DNA of 64,000 nucleotides from Hyaloperonospora brassicae (taxonomy: Eukaryota > Oomycota > Peronosporomycetes > Peronosporales > Peronosporaceae). Each line of letters begins with the position of its first letter. Positions within the stretch are counted from its first letter, which is position 1. The stretch covers positions 248,001 through 312,000 of the forward strand of contig CANTFL010001244.1 in assembly GCA_947650285.1 (NCBI GenBank), given 5' to 3'. This document shows positions 1 through 12,725 of the stretch, in pieces. The position numbers and the translations under genes were made by a program. The notes under the pieces are model-generated. The model was not told where the DNA came from and ran no database searches. It saw only the letters and a program-made list of their open reading frames with translations.

Positions 1-3000
1 AACATTCGGAAGCTGTTGCGTTTAATTAGATGATTCAGCTAACATGACGAGAAGAACAGCATTAGGAACCTCTTCATGGAGCGAGCAGGATCGTGTGTGA
101 GATAGCACTAAAAACAGCACAAGCACCAATCTCGTCAAAGCCGCAGGTATACAGCTTAAAGGATGTGTTCCGGTTAAACAAGTCATCAGTCATTCAAAGG
201 GTGAGCGCTTACTTGTGGATGCTGCAGAATACAGTGCATCTCTCATGCTGTAACATGCGTCGCTCATTGCGGCAAACTGACGCAACGCCGTGTGGAAACT
301 AGCATCACGATTCGATCATGTCAAACAGGAAAGCAGGATGAAACTCTATATAGCCGCTTGTTCGCAACGCTGCAGGAAGTGGTACAGATGACGCTGCATT
401 CAGACTGGTGATGATTTGTTACACCGGTGCAGTATGACGATGAATGTTGGTGCGCTCATCGAAACGTATAAGAACGACTTGTGAGTGCGATTTTGCGAGT
501 TCTACGTGCGATTTATGCCCACCACGCTGCACATCAAAGGAATCTATGTATATACGTAGCGCTTGCTATACATTCGACTGCTCGTCCGTACGAGAGCGAC
601 CTCACATACTGCCAAAGTATGAGCGTGTGAGCATACGTCGTTTGTCGTGCTGTAGTCAGTACAGTATGCTTGCAGTAACGTTGTAGTATCCTGCGTATGG
701 CACAGCCACACTAAACATTAGACATAAGTCTGACGCTCGCTCTTTGGGATAAGAGTACTTCAGTCCAGGGATCTGAAGTCAGTCCATGCGTACTTTCGTC
801 GACATTACCAATGGATAGTGTATGCGGCTGGTGGACGGTATGTGCGCTGTTAGGCGTAAGAACTATAGCTTTGTCGCAGTTGTCGTGTGGTGGGGCAAAT
901 TGTTGGCGTATGTAATATGCTGGACTGAAGGAGGGGAAAAGGAGAGACGATGACTGGTCTTGTCTGTGCACTACCAACAAGACAAAGGAATGAGTTCAAT
1001 GACACAAGTTTAATCAATGAGCAAAAGACTCTTTGCAGACGCCCATCCGCTGCCGCGTGAGGAGGATGACGGTTCTGTGCACGGCACCAAGTCACGAAAA
1101 CAATAATTCCTCTTTTGGACTGCGAATCCAGGCGTATCACGTAGCCACAGCATTATGCTCGGATTTTATTGACAAACAGAGGAACTTTCACCCATTGCCC
1201 TAGTCTATTTCATGCCCCATTTAATGCGGCTGTGGCCAGCACTGGCTCGTTACGATTGTTGGATACGGATTGAAGATACTATGTTGCAGCAAAAAGGAAT
1301 GGGCTCTCATGCTATCTCTTTACTCACTCACATTTCTCAGAGCTGGTTGCTTGCCACTGTAAAGCGAAGTCGTCATGCAATATGGGCTATTTCATAAGAA
1401 CTAACACGTTAGTTAGTAGATGGACATGTAAACTCACAGTAGTCGAAATGCTCGTGTAATGTTAGTTTGGCCATTGATACATCAATCCTCACGGGACTTG
1501 CGAATTTGCCTTCTGCACAACCTTTTCGTGGGAGACAGCTAGTCGAATTATCAGTCTACCGACTTGACGTCTCGTATCATCCCTGTGCAGGTTCGAGGCA
1601 TCGAGTATATCACCCTTGCACCCATGCCTGTGACACCCTTAATCTGATGTACATGATGTGTATGTTGAGCTTACAACGAGCAAAGAGACCCGACGTTGCG
1701 GGCACTGAAACAGCATTGACGCTTTACGACTCGATATATGCCAGCGCTTTTGTGGAGATCAAATACATCTTCTCGGTTCTTTACCCAAAGGGGAAGCATA
1801 GCAACACACAGAAAGAAGATGAAGACGTAAAGAAGAAAGCGAATGAGGAGCGTGCTTTCCCATCACGATACCCATCTCGCAAGTCAGCAGCATAGTGCGT
1901 ACGCGGTTCCTTATCGCAAGAGCGGTACCGATCTCGAGGCGCTCGTAATACACGCGAAGTAGAAGGTGCAGACTGATTCGCAGCATCAACATATAATCCG
2001 TATCCTTGCTTTGGATATCTCGACTAGAGGTCGATAACAGTCAATCCATTCCAATGTGCACTAGACCGAATGTTTCAAGCAATCTTTGTTACCATCCGTC
2101 ACACGACTACGCAGCCGTTTGGCGGAGGTTCACACACTACTTATGTGAGCAATCACAGCATTGCCACTCGAAATGCGAGCGAACTTCTGTTTAATGTCCT
2201 TAGCTCGCGATCCTGGTGCAAAGCCTTGTAGTCGACTGCCTGTTCTAGCCAACAACGTCCTCATCTGCTTGTTCTTTCTTTGGGTGAAACCTGTCTTTAT
2301 CTCACACGTAAGCTGAAAGGATGTTGAGATGGATGGCGTATCGTTGAAGAGTCGAAGTTCCCGCGAACACCAAATACGAGTCCGTGCTTGTCAGCGCACA
2401 CTAGCTGTCCACACTAGTGTTCGCGTTGCTTTCAAACACAGGGTTGTTCCGTCGAACGACGACTGATCCAACATTCACCTGAAACGAACTGCCTCGTATC
2501 GCAATTATCCAGCAAGTTTTCCATGCATCCAGTCGGCACATTAGGCTAACACGCAGCAAGTACTAACAATCGTTGAGTTCGTTGTGTTGGCAATTATGTT
2601 GCCAACTATGCGATGCATCACGAAGCTGGTCTGTGGATCGAGCCATAACGTGGACTGACAAACAGAACATCTCAATCGAAAAATAGCGCTTCGAATTCTC
2701 TCACTTGTGGCAGTAAAGTATCGTTCAAAAAGATATTGTGACTTTCTTACGAGGTGATGCCTTGACTCGCTGCAACTACTGTTATCGTTCGATGATGAGC
2801 AAGCTACATTACGCAAATCTTGACAGGGTTCATCCACTTTCTATGACACAGCTCACAATTTATGTGTCCACGACCACAGATGCTGAGTCATCAAGACTTC
2901 CTGTCAACTCGGTCTTCATTCTGGATAGATATGCCGCTTCACTATGCCGGTGTGGTTGTCGTTGGACACGTGACGATGCCTTCCCACCTCATTGTTCAAT

Positions 3001-3139
3001 GCCGGCGCTGTCACCAAGTGTCGTCGCACTTCCGACTCTGGATACCTTGTACTTGGAATTGAGACCAGACCCACGGATAATCTTGTTTGGTGTCTCTGTC
3101 GTGCCTTGGAAAGTTCAGGTAGATTGGAATCGTCATGTT
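1..3139. other. Gene-poor intergenic region
   Basis: I see no convincing gene here. The open frames are short (under about 145 codons), lack recognisable motifs and cannot be joined by good splice sites into a coherent protein. Composition is mixed, without the codon bias of the genes further right. It may hold eroded sequence. The 3' end of the Myb gene begins at its right edge. Confidence 0.5.
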
Positions 3140-4836
3140 CTAGACGGACGCAACGAAGTTCTTGGGTGATCGATCGAGATATTGCCGGAGCTGTGGGCTC
3201 TTCAGCGTAGTCGTAACAGAATAGTCGAAGTCAAAAGCTTCCTGCTGTAGCGCAACATCAATCGCTGGCGGCACCAAACGCTTGTGCGGCGATGGTTGCC
3301 GACCAATTCCAAACGTCGACGCGTTTGCATGGGGGAACGCTACACACACGTCCGCTCGCAGTCGAGGGGAACGGCGAAGGATTCCGCCATTTTCGCTGGA
3401 GATTTCCTGTAACAAGAGGTAATGTCACTGAGTTAGCGAAACGCTGTAGGTCATGCATACAACATGGACAGGGAACTTACGAATTCAAGCATACTCGACT
3501 CCAACTCTGCAGGAAAGTCAAGATCGTCAAACGAAAACTTCGTGCCGTCTGCCTTCATAAAACCCATTGGTGACATGAAGCGTGGGGAGCGACGCAAATT
3601 GTGCGAAGGCTGGAATCCCCGAGGTGTAGACATGTTGAAGAACTCGGCTACTTGCTGTTTACATCGTGCACAAATAGCAGTTAGCATTGACCGGCCACAT
3701 GACTCAGACATCACAAACAGCTATGTTACCTCGTTAAAGTCGACGTCAAGGTGCTCAAAAGCCTGGAAGGAGCCATCCATGTCGGTGAGGGTCTGCTCGC
3801 TTCCATTTATGCCGCGACCAGCACCGCCAGCTCCGCCGTTCCTCTTGCTTTGCATATGACGTTTTTTGCTCTTATTTGTCGTGCTTGCAACGGTAACGAT
3901 AGCGCCACCAAAATCCTCGTCTCCCGTGTTCAAGAGCTGCAGCAATAGCTGGGTGTGCAATACACGACGAGGTGTATCCGGCAAGAACATGCCATTGTTT
4001 TCCACCATCGACACACTTCCCGTGCAGATCCGCAAATCTTTGCGTTTCCGCTTTGTGTTGAGTTTCTTCATGCTCTTCTGTGCACTGCGCTGGCCGCCAC
4101 TTTTTCCATCTTCTGCCTGTTGGATCAACGCAACGTTGTAGCAGTCTCCGTACACCGAATTCTGCGTCGACATCATCCTGTCAGGTTGACAAAAGAGGTT
4201 TTGCCTCGCATTCACTGTATCTTGGGAAAAGCTCATCATGGCTGAACCAGCAGGATCTGGCGTCGAGTCGACGCTAAACTTGGCAGTCTTTGTACTTTCC
4301 ACCCCTCGTGTGGTTTGACCGAGGGATTTGCTCTGCTGTTTCGCCATGCGACGCATTGTCCGTCGCATGGACGAGTACCAGTGGTTCTTGATTGCATTGT
4401 CCGTCCTATCGTTCAGCACACGTCGTAACATTAGTTTCCCCACCTACTGTCAGCTCATAGCCGTGCACCCCAACCAAATCGTTTAAAACGTGTTTTAAAC
4501 TAACCTGCCAGGCAGGAGTTTCGAGATTTCTGCCCACTTGTTGCCAAGTCGCGTCTGGGCGTCCTCAATGATCTGCTCTTCTTCGGTTGTCCACGGATCC
4601 TTCTTGATCGTCGGGTCCAAGTGGTTCAGCCACCGCGTGCGGCACTGTTTGCCCGTGCGTTCTGTCCCGTGGTTCTCGCCATTGAGGTGGTCCGAGATCA
4701 CGCTCCAGCGCTTGATCCCGTACTCTTCGACCAGCCGAATGATCGCGTCGTCTTCTTTGCGTGTCCAGGCGCGGCGCTCGTACGTAGACGTGCCATTCAC
4801 GCGCACGTCGATCGGATTCTTGCTCGCTTTTGCCAT
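3140..4836 (-). CDS. R2R3-type Myb DNA-binding protein
   Basis: Likely nuclear transcription factor. The four exons, in transcript order, are 4836-4505, 4405-3730, 3654-3481 and 3406-3140. Introns are 99, 75 and 74 nt with GT-AG ends, and the joined frame gives 482 aa. Two Myb repeats occupy about residues 20-120. The first begins RRAWTRKEDDAIIRLV and has an inserted stretch (NGENHGTER) before CRTRWLNHL. The second begins KDPWTTEEEQIIEDAQ and ends with the classic LLPGRTDNAIKNHW, which exists only after the first splice (LLPGR from exon 1, TDNAIKNHW from exon 2). The rest is basic, low-complexity sequence with no known domain. The gene diverges from the LIN9 gene at 7374, and Myb and LIN9 families cooperate in animal MuvB complexes. 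Family assignment is firm, exon borders are probable, and target genes are unknown. Confidence 0.88.
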
Positions 4837-5347
4837 CGTGTGCGGTTAAAACGAGACGTGCGGGCGGTCGCGCAAATACCGATCTGTGGAATCTTTTCTT
4901 GTGAAGAAAACAACGACAGAAGAAGAAGAAGAAGAAGAAAAAAACGGCTCTCGCGTCGACTACTGGAGACTCGATCGCTCGTGGGATGGGACAACGACGA
5001 GAAACGAGGCTGTCCCTTTTGCTGTGTGTGTGTGTGTGTGTGAGATGAGTCTGCGCTCTCGCGTGCGCATGGGCTGCGACTCGCGGCGACCTTTCGCGCG
5101 CGTGTGCTGGATACGCCTTCGTGGTAGGATGTATACCAGCACAATGTGCCGAGCTTTGGCCCCTGTCAAACGTGATACTATACACATCTGCACCTGCCAC
5201 GCGCGACCTCACAGCGTTCAGAAATCTTCCACGTGATTCATCACTTTTTGCGATCTTTGCACAAAGACGAGACTTGCCGAGAAGGACAACGAAGGGGCCC
5301 GTCTGTCTAAATAGCTGTCTGTCTATACATATATTTATACATGTATA

Positions 5348-5408
<61 letters not shown>

Positions 5409-7373
5409 GTCCGTCTGTCTGTCTTGCTGTCTGTGTGCGTGCCACGAGGAGACGGTGACGTGGACGAAGAGCCGCACATTGTAGACAGCAACAGGAACGA
5501 GCGACGTACCAACAACAACAATCGCAGTAAGAAGAGGTCCAACGCAGAAGACAGCGGACGAGCTCGAACAACGTCGAAGCAGGTCCGAAACGCATTCGGA
5601 GGGACCAGTCAACAGAGCCCGTCGTTTTCTTGGCGACGAAACAGCAGTAACGCTACTTGCTGACCAGCGGACCGCCTCGCAGGCAAAAGACCGTTCAGCG
5701 AACAGTGCAGTGTCTCTAGTATTGCTCTTCGACGGTTTTTTGCGGTATGCCCATTGTTGTTCTTCTGGTTGTTGTCGTTGTTGTGGTGGTGGCTGGAGAG
5801 CTCTTCGCCTCTTGTGAGACCGTTGGCGCCATGCAGCATCGTTGCACGGGTGCTGGAACGCCTGTCGCAGCGTATTGCGAAAGACAAGGCGCTGGTCGGA
5901 TCCGTACGCAACACGTGGGGCTCGTGTCAAACTTGGGGCCGGAGGCGACGCTGGATCTACGTGCAGTGAGGAACAAGGACGTTGTTGCCAGTGCTTGCAC
6001 CAGTGCAAGAACGAGAAATTCCAGTGCTGCTCGTGCTGCTCGTGCTGCTGCTGGCTCTCGACTCCGTGTCGTGCACGAACGTTCCAGGCATGACTCTCGA
6101 GCAGACCAGCCAACGCGGTTGCTGCAAACTGACCTGCTTTGCTGCTGGCAGTGGCTGCTGAGCCCGCGGAACTGACAGGCAGACAGCCGACAAGCAACGC
6201 GCAGGCGGTCTAACGTTCTCGTGGTCTGACATTTGCGGATTTGTCGTGCTGCTGTACTGCTATACTGCTGGGCCCGAGACGATGCAGCTGCTCGTCGCTC
6301 ACGGTACGAGTTATTCGTCCTACTTGTTCGCTGTCCCCGTCTCGTTCGAGACAGTAGACTGTTACCTCGCAGTTCAGCCGGTAGACCGCTCAAATCACAC
6401 GTGCGATCCCGCGCCCCCCCCAGTCCGTTGCGACAGACCAGCGCCGTCATTTGCAGGTCCGACTGCTGTGGCTGTGGGGCTGTGGCAAAGCTCCGAGAGC
6501 CCCGATCGTTGCGTGGATTCGGGGGCTGCAGAGATGCAACTGCGTGCTCACGATCGACTGCCCACCGCATGTTTGACTTCGGACCAGACGCTTTCGTACC
6601 GCTTGCACAACTTCCTGACGCTTTGTCAGCTGACAACAATCGAGAACGCTCTCTACCTGTCGTGCAGCTGGAGCGCTTGTCACGACCGACTTCATGTGGT
6701 CGTTCGCTTGTCTTTCCCCTTCACTGGTCTCTGTCGCTGGACTTGAAACGGACAAAGCAGCAGCTGCTGAGCTGCTTCAAAGTCGGACGAAACGACCGCT
6801 GCCGTCTCGCGTCGTGACAGACTTACCGTTCACTCGTATCTTCTCGTAGCGGACCTCGACCGACCTATCGACCGACGGTTGCGAAAAAGTGGTCCCCATT
6901 GCTGGCAAAGGGTCGAGCAGCTCAGCTTCAACTGACTTCTGAGCCACGTATCCTCCATCCATTCACGTACCACCCAGCGCCCTATTTATCACAGCTGCAC
7001 CAGCGTGGACCAGCCAAGGAGTGTGTCTCGAGGACCAGTGTGTTCACTGACAACTACTGGTTGTGTTGTAGCCATGCTGCCTCTTATCGTCTCTACCTGC
7101 AGTAACAATGAATAGAACATGCACCTGAGTTAGAGTCGCTCATCGCGTCCAGTTAGCGTCACGCACGAGCGACTTTAGAGTACATGGATACGATTCGTGG
7201 CATCGGTCATACTATTGGAGCCACGAACAATAATTGTCGTCTCCGCAAGAACAGTTTTCCATTTCGCTTTTTTCGTCGGCGCAAACAAAGCAAAATCGAG
7301 TCCGACCCCAAACTTTAAGTTTACACACGAACTCGTTCTCGAAAAATGACAATACACCGTTACTTTTGGACGC
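4837..7373. other. Intergenic region between Myb and LIN9, microsatellite-rich
   Basis: This 2.5-kb divergent spacer contains a GAA run (about 4919-4935), a GT run (about 5027-5042) and a long ATCT tract. The open frames of 100-300 codons on both strands (for example 5403-6197 and 5716-6639 minus) are Ser/Arg/Cys-rich shadows of one another with no domain, so I do not call them genes. It should hold both promoters. Confidence 0.5.
5349..5437. repeat. ATCT tetranucleotide microsatellite
   Basis: About fifteen uninterrupted ATCT units run from 5349 to 5408, followed by degenerate CTGT/GTCT units to about 5437. This is likely a polymorphic locus. Confidence 0.95.
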
Positions 7374-9490
7374 ATGCAGTCCGAACAGGTACTTGGCCCG
7401 CGCTGGTCGCTTACGGAGCTGCGGACGTTCTACGTACTGCTCAAGGCGCACGGACAGCAATGGGATCTGATCGTGGAGCGTCTTCCGCATCGGTTGGTCG
7501 GTATGGTGCGCGCGCTGTTCGAGATGCACCGCGGCTATCTGTCGCTCGCTGAGGCGTCGGTCGAAGGCTTTTGCGCTATTATGACGGACCATTACGATAC
7601 ACAGGATAAGCAGAGGACGATATGTATGGCCGATGAAAAGCTGAACAAGTGCAATGTGGCGGACCTTTGCGAGCCGAAACACGACGAGGAAGCGGCGAGG
7701 GATCGAAAGAAACGTCGACTGGAGACTTTCATGGTGATGAAGCACGTCAAGACGTCCCGGGGACAGGCAAAGAATCACAACGAGGTACTGGAACGATCGT
7801 GTAGGAGAAGAAACAGCGGGAGAAAAGATGCACCTAGGCGGGCGAGAGCGTGGCTGGTACGGGAGCTTTCGGCGGACAAACCACTTGACGCCAGACTCGT
7901 TGGGCTCTGCGCCCCGAGGTTCGACTTGCCCTGGAGCCATTGGTTCTACTCGTACGTGGACATGGACTTCTTCACTCGCAATGAGTTTCTCGAGTGTCTC
8001 AGTGGCATGGGACTTGACAAGGTCACGTCAGCTGCGCGGCCGATCTGGTCGTCGGTACGAGCGTCCATGGTGTCGTCGTCGTCGACGTCTGAGTCTGTTG
8101 TTTCTTGCTCAGCAAAAGCAAAAGCTCGAGGCGTACCGATTCGCAAAGCGCCGAATCGATGCTACGCACATGGTACGTGTGAAGAGTGCAGCACTTGTTG
8201 GATGTGAAGGTTGAACTTTTGTTTGCTCGTGTGGTGTCGACCAGCCGGATGATAAAACATGTCCATATCGGTGCACTGCTGTATTGCGTCCTGGAACTAC
8301 AGTCATTGGTACGCACTTGCTCTTTGTTAGATTGGCGCTGCTCTGAGGAGCTTACAGTCTGTGGTCGTACTCTGGTCCTTTCGGTAGCGCGGGTGGAGTC
8401 GGAGCGGCGTTTCCAGCTAGCTACCGTGGTCGAGGTCCACGCTACTGCAGGAGCATGTCAGGTCGCCTACTTCGGAAGTGACTTGGAAGAGGATGTGGTC
8501 GAGTGTAGTTTGGACAGCGTGATGGCTTTGGACCTTCCGCTATGGTCAGGACGAAGCAAAAATAGCATGGCAAGGTTAAAGGCAGCCGCTACCACGCTCG
8601 TACGACGACGCAACCATGAGCTTCACGGAAGCACTTCAACACCTGTGACATCAAACGCTACCGACTCGGTCAGTGAACGGCACCGTGAAAAAAAGTGTCG
8701 TGCCGTTCTGGCCGTGAAAGCTCTGCTACACCGCAAGGAACGGATCATACTAGCAATGGCAAATTTGAACGAACGCGTCGCTGCAATGCAGTTGCGGTCG
8801 CACGAGAAAAGCGCTGTGAAGTCAAGCGTTTGGAACGCCCCTGCAATATCTTCGTCTGCAGCCGTGAAAGATCTTGCGTGGACCAATTCGCACACAACGC
8901 AACAGTTGAGGAAGCAGCACTCTTGGCTTGCCGCTAATCTGGACGCTACGAATGTGTGCTTGAAAGCTGCACTGCTGAGCCTTCAGTCTTTCTCGCAGAG
9001 CGATTATTGTGAAGAAGGAGAAGACTTGGGCATGAACGATGGCGATACCGATGATGCGCTGGAGGAGGGTAGTGTAGTGCCAGACGAGACCTTGACCGAG
9101 AGTCAGATGCGTTGGGCCATCGACTTCTTGGATGCGAGTAGGCGAAAAGCGACTACAGTGGTCGCGGAGTCGGCGCTACAGATTGCAAAAGACGACGAGG
9201 AGCTACGAACATCAAGCACATTGACTAACGGAATTCGTCCGAGAGAGGTGTTACCAGAGACGATGCACCTTGTCGCGAATTGCGTCACTTTGATGAGCGT
9301 TCTTCACCGGCATGTCGTGGCGTCACCTGATGTGCCCCCTATCGTCACGCAAAAGCTCGTTGAGCGTGTGCTCGAGTCGCTGAAACCGACCTACAACGCG
9401 AATATGGATCTGTACGCGGAGCTTCATGCAGCTGCGGATGCTGTACAAGCTCAGATGGCACAGCAGACTTCTGCGAGCAAAGTGGACTAG
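7374..9490 (+). CDS. LIN9/Always-early family protein (DIRP domain), frameshifted
   Basis: Homologue of LIN9/ALY, the MuvB-core scaffold of DREAM/Myb-MuvB cell-cycle transcription complexes. The N-terminus has a SANT-like helix region (GPRWSLTELRTFYVLLKAHG). A DIRP domain begins near residue 185 with WSHWFYSYVDMDFF and NEFLECLSGMGL. The next conserved DIRP segment (RRLSLLFLAQQKQKLEAYR) lies one base out of frame. The switch is at about 8069-8072. The second segment runs to 8172, then a 130-nt GTACGT-AG intron (8173-8302), then an exon 8303-9490 with a Tudor-like strand (GRTLVLSVARVESERRF) and the helical LIN9 C-terminus. The break could be a real mutation or an assembly indel. Splicing it out (43-58 nt) would delete the conserved RRxS segment, so I disfavour an intron. 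The start at 7374 is the first in-frame ATG. Confidence 0.8.
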
Positions 9491-10089
9491 ACTGGCCTAC
9501 AAGTACAGTCATTGTGCTCAGTGCATTGCAAGTACATGCACGACAACACGGTCCGCGGAAAAGAGCGTGTTACAGCAAGTGGATCGATGAGCATTGATGC
9601 CAGAGAAGCAGAGTGCCGGCTCATAAAGCAGATCATGAGCCATGTCGAATGGATCATTTTCCAGGACGGAAAAGTCTGCGAGTCGGTGATGAAGCACGGA
9701 GTGTCAAAAGTCAGAAGGAGATGGCAATCATGAGGAAGGTGATGTTTGCAGCATGACGTCGCTCTCGCCGGTTCTGAAAACGATGCAATGCTGTCACACG
9801 GCACGTCCCAAGTGCAATACAGCGCTATTGTCGGAAGGAGATGACTCGTGCTAAGCACAACTATCTTTGCAATGTATCGAAAACAGACGTCAGGCGACGT
9901 TTGATTTACTTCTTCGTCGAGCACTCCATACAACAAAAAGAATCGTCCCACTAACCAGCCGCGCGCAGCGGTGTAGAAAACAATTCGCGTCGTATTTAAC
10001 ACAGTGAAAAGGACCTTTTCACGACGTGCGCGTCGATCGCGGGTTTTAATCATTAGCATGATTCATTCGCGTGTTTTTTTCGGCGGGCG
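9491..10089. other. Intergenic region between LIN9 and PPAT genes
   Basis: Nothing supported. A 190-codon minus-strand frame (9487-10059) has no motif and is rich in rare amino acids, so I leave it out. The stretch should contain the LIN9 3' UTR and the promoter of the next gene. Confidence 0.5.
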
Positions 10090-11353
10090 ATGTTTACCAC
10101 ACGAAAGCACGTTCCAGTCCACTCGACTTTGCAGGAGGCGTCGCACATGGAGACAAAGCTGCAGCTGCCCACGCTCGCAACCGACACACCGCTCGTCTCT
10201 CGCCTTAGTACCGCATGTGCAGTTGTTGCAGGCATTGCCACGATCGTCGGCGTCTCGGCCCTGCACAAACACGCGGTGCGTCGTGCCGAGTCGCTACAGA
10301 AGAGGCGCTCTCCTGTCCACGTCGGGCTCCTTCGCATGCACGTGCCGCAGACGTTCAGCGACGTTGTAAAAAACGATGTTTTATTGGAAAAAGCAGTCGA
10401 ATTGGTGTCCCATAGCCTCGTGATTTTCGTCTCGGGGCGCGACAAGCACGAGGTGGTGACCTACACGAGCGAACTCTATGGCCTGGCGTGGGACGTGGCG
10501 TGCACACTGGACAACCCGCTGCTGGACCTGCGGTACGGTGTGTCAATCAGTCGGTGTTGTTCTTGTTGTTGTTGTTGTTGTGTTATGTTGTTTGATTCCA
10601 GCCGTGCCGGTTGTAAAAAACACGTGTGCTGATGCCTTTTGTGTGTGTTTTAAACTCGGGCCGGGCAGGATCGTTGGCAGCGGCGTGACGCCGGCCAGCA
10701 AGACGTGGGAAGAGCTCGTGCGGCTGCCCGAGCTGAACGCCGTGTTTGGCGAAGACGCGTTGGTGAATGTGCAGCAGCTGAACGCGCAGCGCTTTGAGCA
10801 CGACGGCCTCTTTGCAGTCACGTACTATCCGCTGGCAATGCACATTGACAGGCGGTTGGCTGCCGACGTGACGTACTTTGAGCACGAGCACGCAGACTTG
10901 ACGCCGCATGGCCTCGTCATCCTCGGAGGCACGTTCGATCACTTGCACAATGGGCACAAAAAGCTGTTGTCGCTCGCCGTTGGTATCTGCGCCACGCGCA
11001 TGATCGTGGGCGTTACGGCAGATCGGATGCTGAAAAACAAGCTGCATGCAGAGCTGCTGGAGCCCCTGGAGACGCGAAAGAGCGCTGTGCGCGCCTACAT
11101 TGCGTTCCTCAACCCGACGATCGTGGCCGAAGTCGTGACGATCCACGACCCATTTGGTCCAGCGATTGTGATCCCCGAGGCGGCAGCGATGGTCGCGTCC
11201 ACGGAAACGCTGGCGGGGGCGGCCAAGATCAACAGCATCCGCGCTGGTCGGGGATTGCCCAAGCTATGCGTATTTGCATGTCGTCGCACGGAGAGCAGTA
11301 CCCTCAGCTCTAGCTGTATCCGCGCGAAGATTGCAGCATCTCGAGGTTGTTAG
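10090..11353 (+). CDS. Phosphopantetheine adenylyltransferase (eukaryotic CoA-synthase type)
   Basis: Transfers AMP to 4'-phosphopantetheine to form dephospho-CoA, the penultimate step of CoA synthesis. Exons are 10090-10532 and 10669-11353 with a 136-nt intron that keeps frame, giving 375 aa. The C-terminal half carries the nucleotidyltransferase core, GGTFDHLHNGHKKLLSLAV with the HxGH motif (HNGH), and a late SSSCIRAKI that resembles the ISSS-type loop. The length matches the PPAT half of animal COASY, and no dephospho-CoA kinase domain follows. A hydrophobic stretch near residues 37-58 (VVAGIATIVGVSAL) could be a membrane anchor or part of a targeting signal. A second ATG at 10150 could be the true start. 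The gene is convergent with the polyglutamine gene. Family call is firm, location in the cell is a guess. Confidence 0.87.
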
Positions 11354-11694
11354 CGCTATACGTGCTTCGAAAGGCTCGGGCTCGGCGGAACTCGTGTGAC
11401 GTTTTGGTGCATTGGTCTCGACCCTGGACAAGTGCTGCACTGGTTCATGATGCACGCTGATTTCGGAAGACTGTTCGCATGTCATTTCAGTACACAATGC
11501 ATCTCAATGCACTTTGTGGAGCACAAGCGACCTCGTTACAAGCCTACTGCTACGTACGTACGTGACAGTCCCTGCGTGCTTGTCCGCGGTCTTTCGTCGT
11601 TGACGAGTACGGACCTCGTAAGTCACTTTCCTGCTCGTCCGTTGTCGTTTAGCTTGAACGACTCGTACTATGGTCTGCGCGGCGTGCCTTGTTG

Positions 11695-12725
11695 TTATAA
11701 ATGTGCAGTGGGGTCAAGACCGCTCGCAGGCACGTCCGAGGGCGCGAGGTCTAGTCCCAGACTTCGTTTCAAGGCATTGATGTCCACCTCGAGCGGGACG
11801 ACGAATCCGTTGATCCGAAACGGGATCGTGTGGAACACGGGTTCCTCGGCACTTGCTTCAAACTGCAACGGATCTGCTGTCGCTGTCAAGTGCTTGCTGC
11901 GCGCCACTTTGCGCGGTCGGTCGCTGCTCCCCAGAGGTGTCGAGTCCAGCCGTCCTGCATGCTTACAGCCTGTGGAACCCGTCCGTGCAACAACAGCCGA
12001 CTTGACTGCACCCGTCACGGGCGTAAGCGATCCGTCCATTGCCATGTCGGCGTAATTCTGGATGAGTGGAAAACCAGATGGACCTCCTGCTGACCCGAAC
12101 GGCATGAACGACGCAGTGGGCGACGCCGTCACACCAGCCGAAGCACCAGCTCCAATGGTCTCGATACTGCTGTCCACTAGCTGCGAATGCTGTTGCTGCT
12201 GCTGCTGCTGCTGTTCTGCTGCTGCTGTTGCTGCTGCTGCTGGAAGACCTTTATGGACAGCTTTTTCTTCTCCTTTTTGGTCGTCAAGTCGACAAAATAG
12301 CAAAAGACTTCGTACTTGAGCTCGACTTTCATGCTCCGGGCGACTTTCCAGCGCACGCGCAGCAACGGATCAAAGTTCTCTTTTGTCAGCTGCACGTACT
12401 TGGACTGCGTGGCGTTACTGCTCGGTTTGAGGTAAATCGCGCGCTGGTCTTGGACGTAATTTGGCCCTAATTTACTAAAGTGCCGCTCGACTTTGCTCTG
12501 GAAGACGCCAAACCCCTCATCGGGAATAAACGCGATCGCGATCTCGTCGTGCAGTTTCTTGCGCACGGCCATCAGTGGCTCGCCGCACTTCATCGTGAGC
12601 ACCGCTACGCACTCGAGATGCTGTGGAAAGCCTTCGGCGTCGTCGCCCGCGCTCCTCTCGGCGACGAACTTGAGCTCCTCGGCCGGCGACGGCTCACTGG
12701 TTTCTAGATCGGATGGTTCGTGCAT
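11695..12725 (-). CDS. Polyglutamine-containing protein of unknown function, frame broken in the repeat
   Basis: I do not recognise this protein. The first part (12725 to about 12240) has a plausible folded domain with motifs such as VAVLTMKCGEPLMAVRKKL, FGVFQSKVERHFSKLGPNY and LKYEVFCYFVDLTTKKEKKK, then runs into glutamines. A second frame (about 12240 to 11695) continues with glutamines, a Ser/Gly/Ala-rich linker and a conserved-looking tail (FHTIPFRINGFVVPLEVDIN). The two frames differ by one base inside the CAG/CAA repeat (about 12190-12250). Any intron there would be under 40 nt, so I read this as a one-base indel, either in the genome or in the assembly. Together they encode roughly 340 residues. 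It is convergent with the PPAT gene, 341 bp away. Confidence 0.6.

Noticed and set aside
5403..6639. Overlapping 264- and 307-codon minus-strand frames and plus-strand counterparts
   Set aside because: Low-complexity Ser/Arg/Cys composition, mutually overlapping in several frames, starting in or near a microsatellite, no motif or splice logic.
8070..8112. 43-nt (or 58-nt from 8055) intron in the LIN9 gene
   Set aside because: It would restore the frame but is very short and removes conserved DIRP residues that are present in the other frame.
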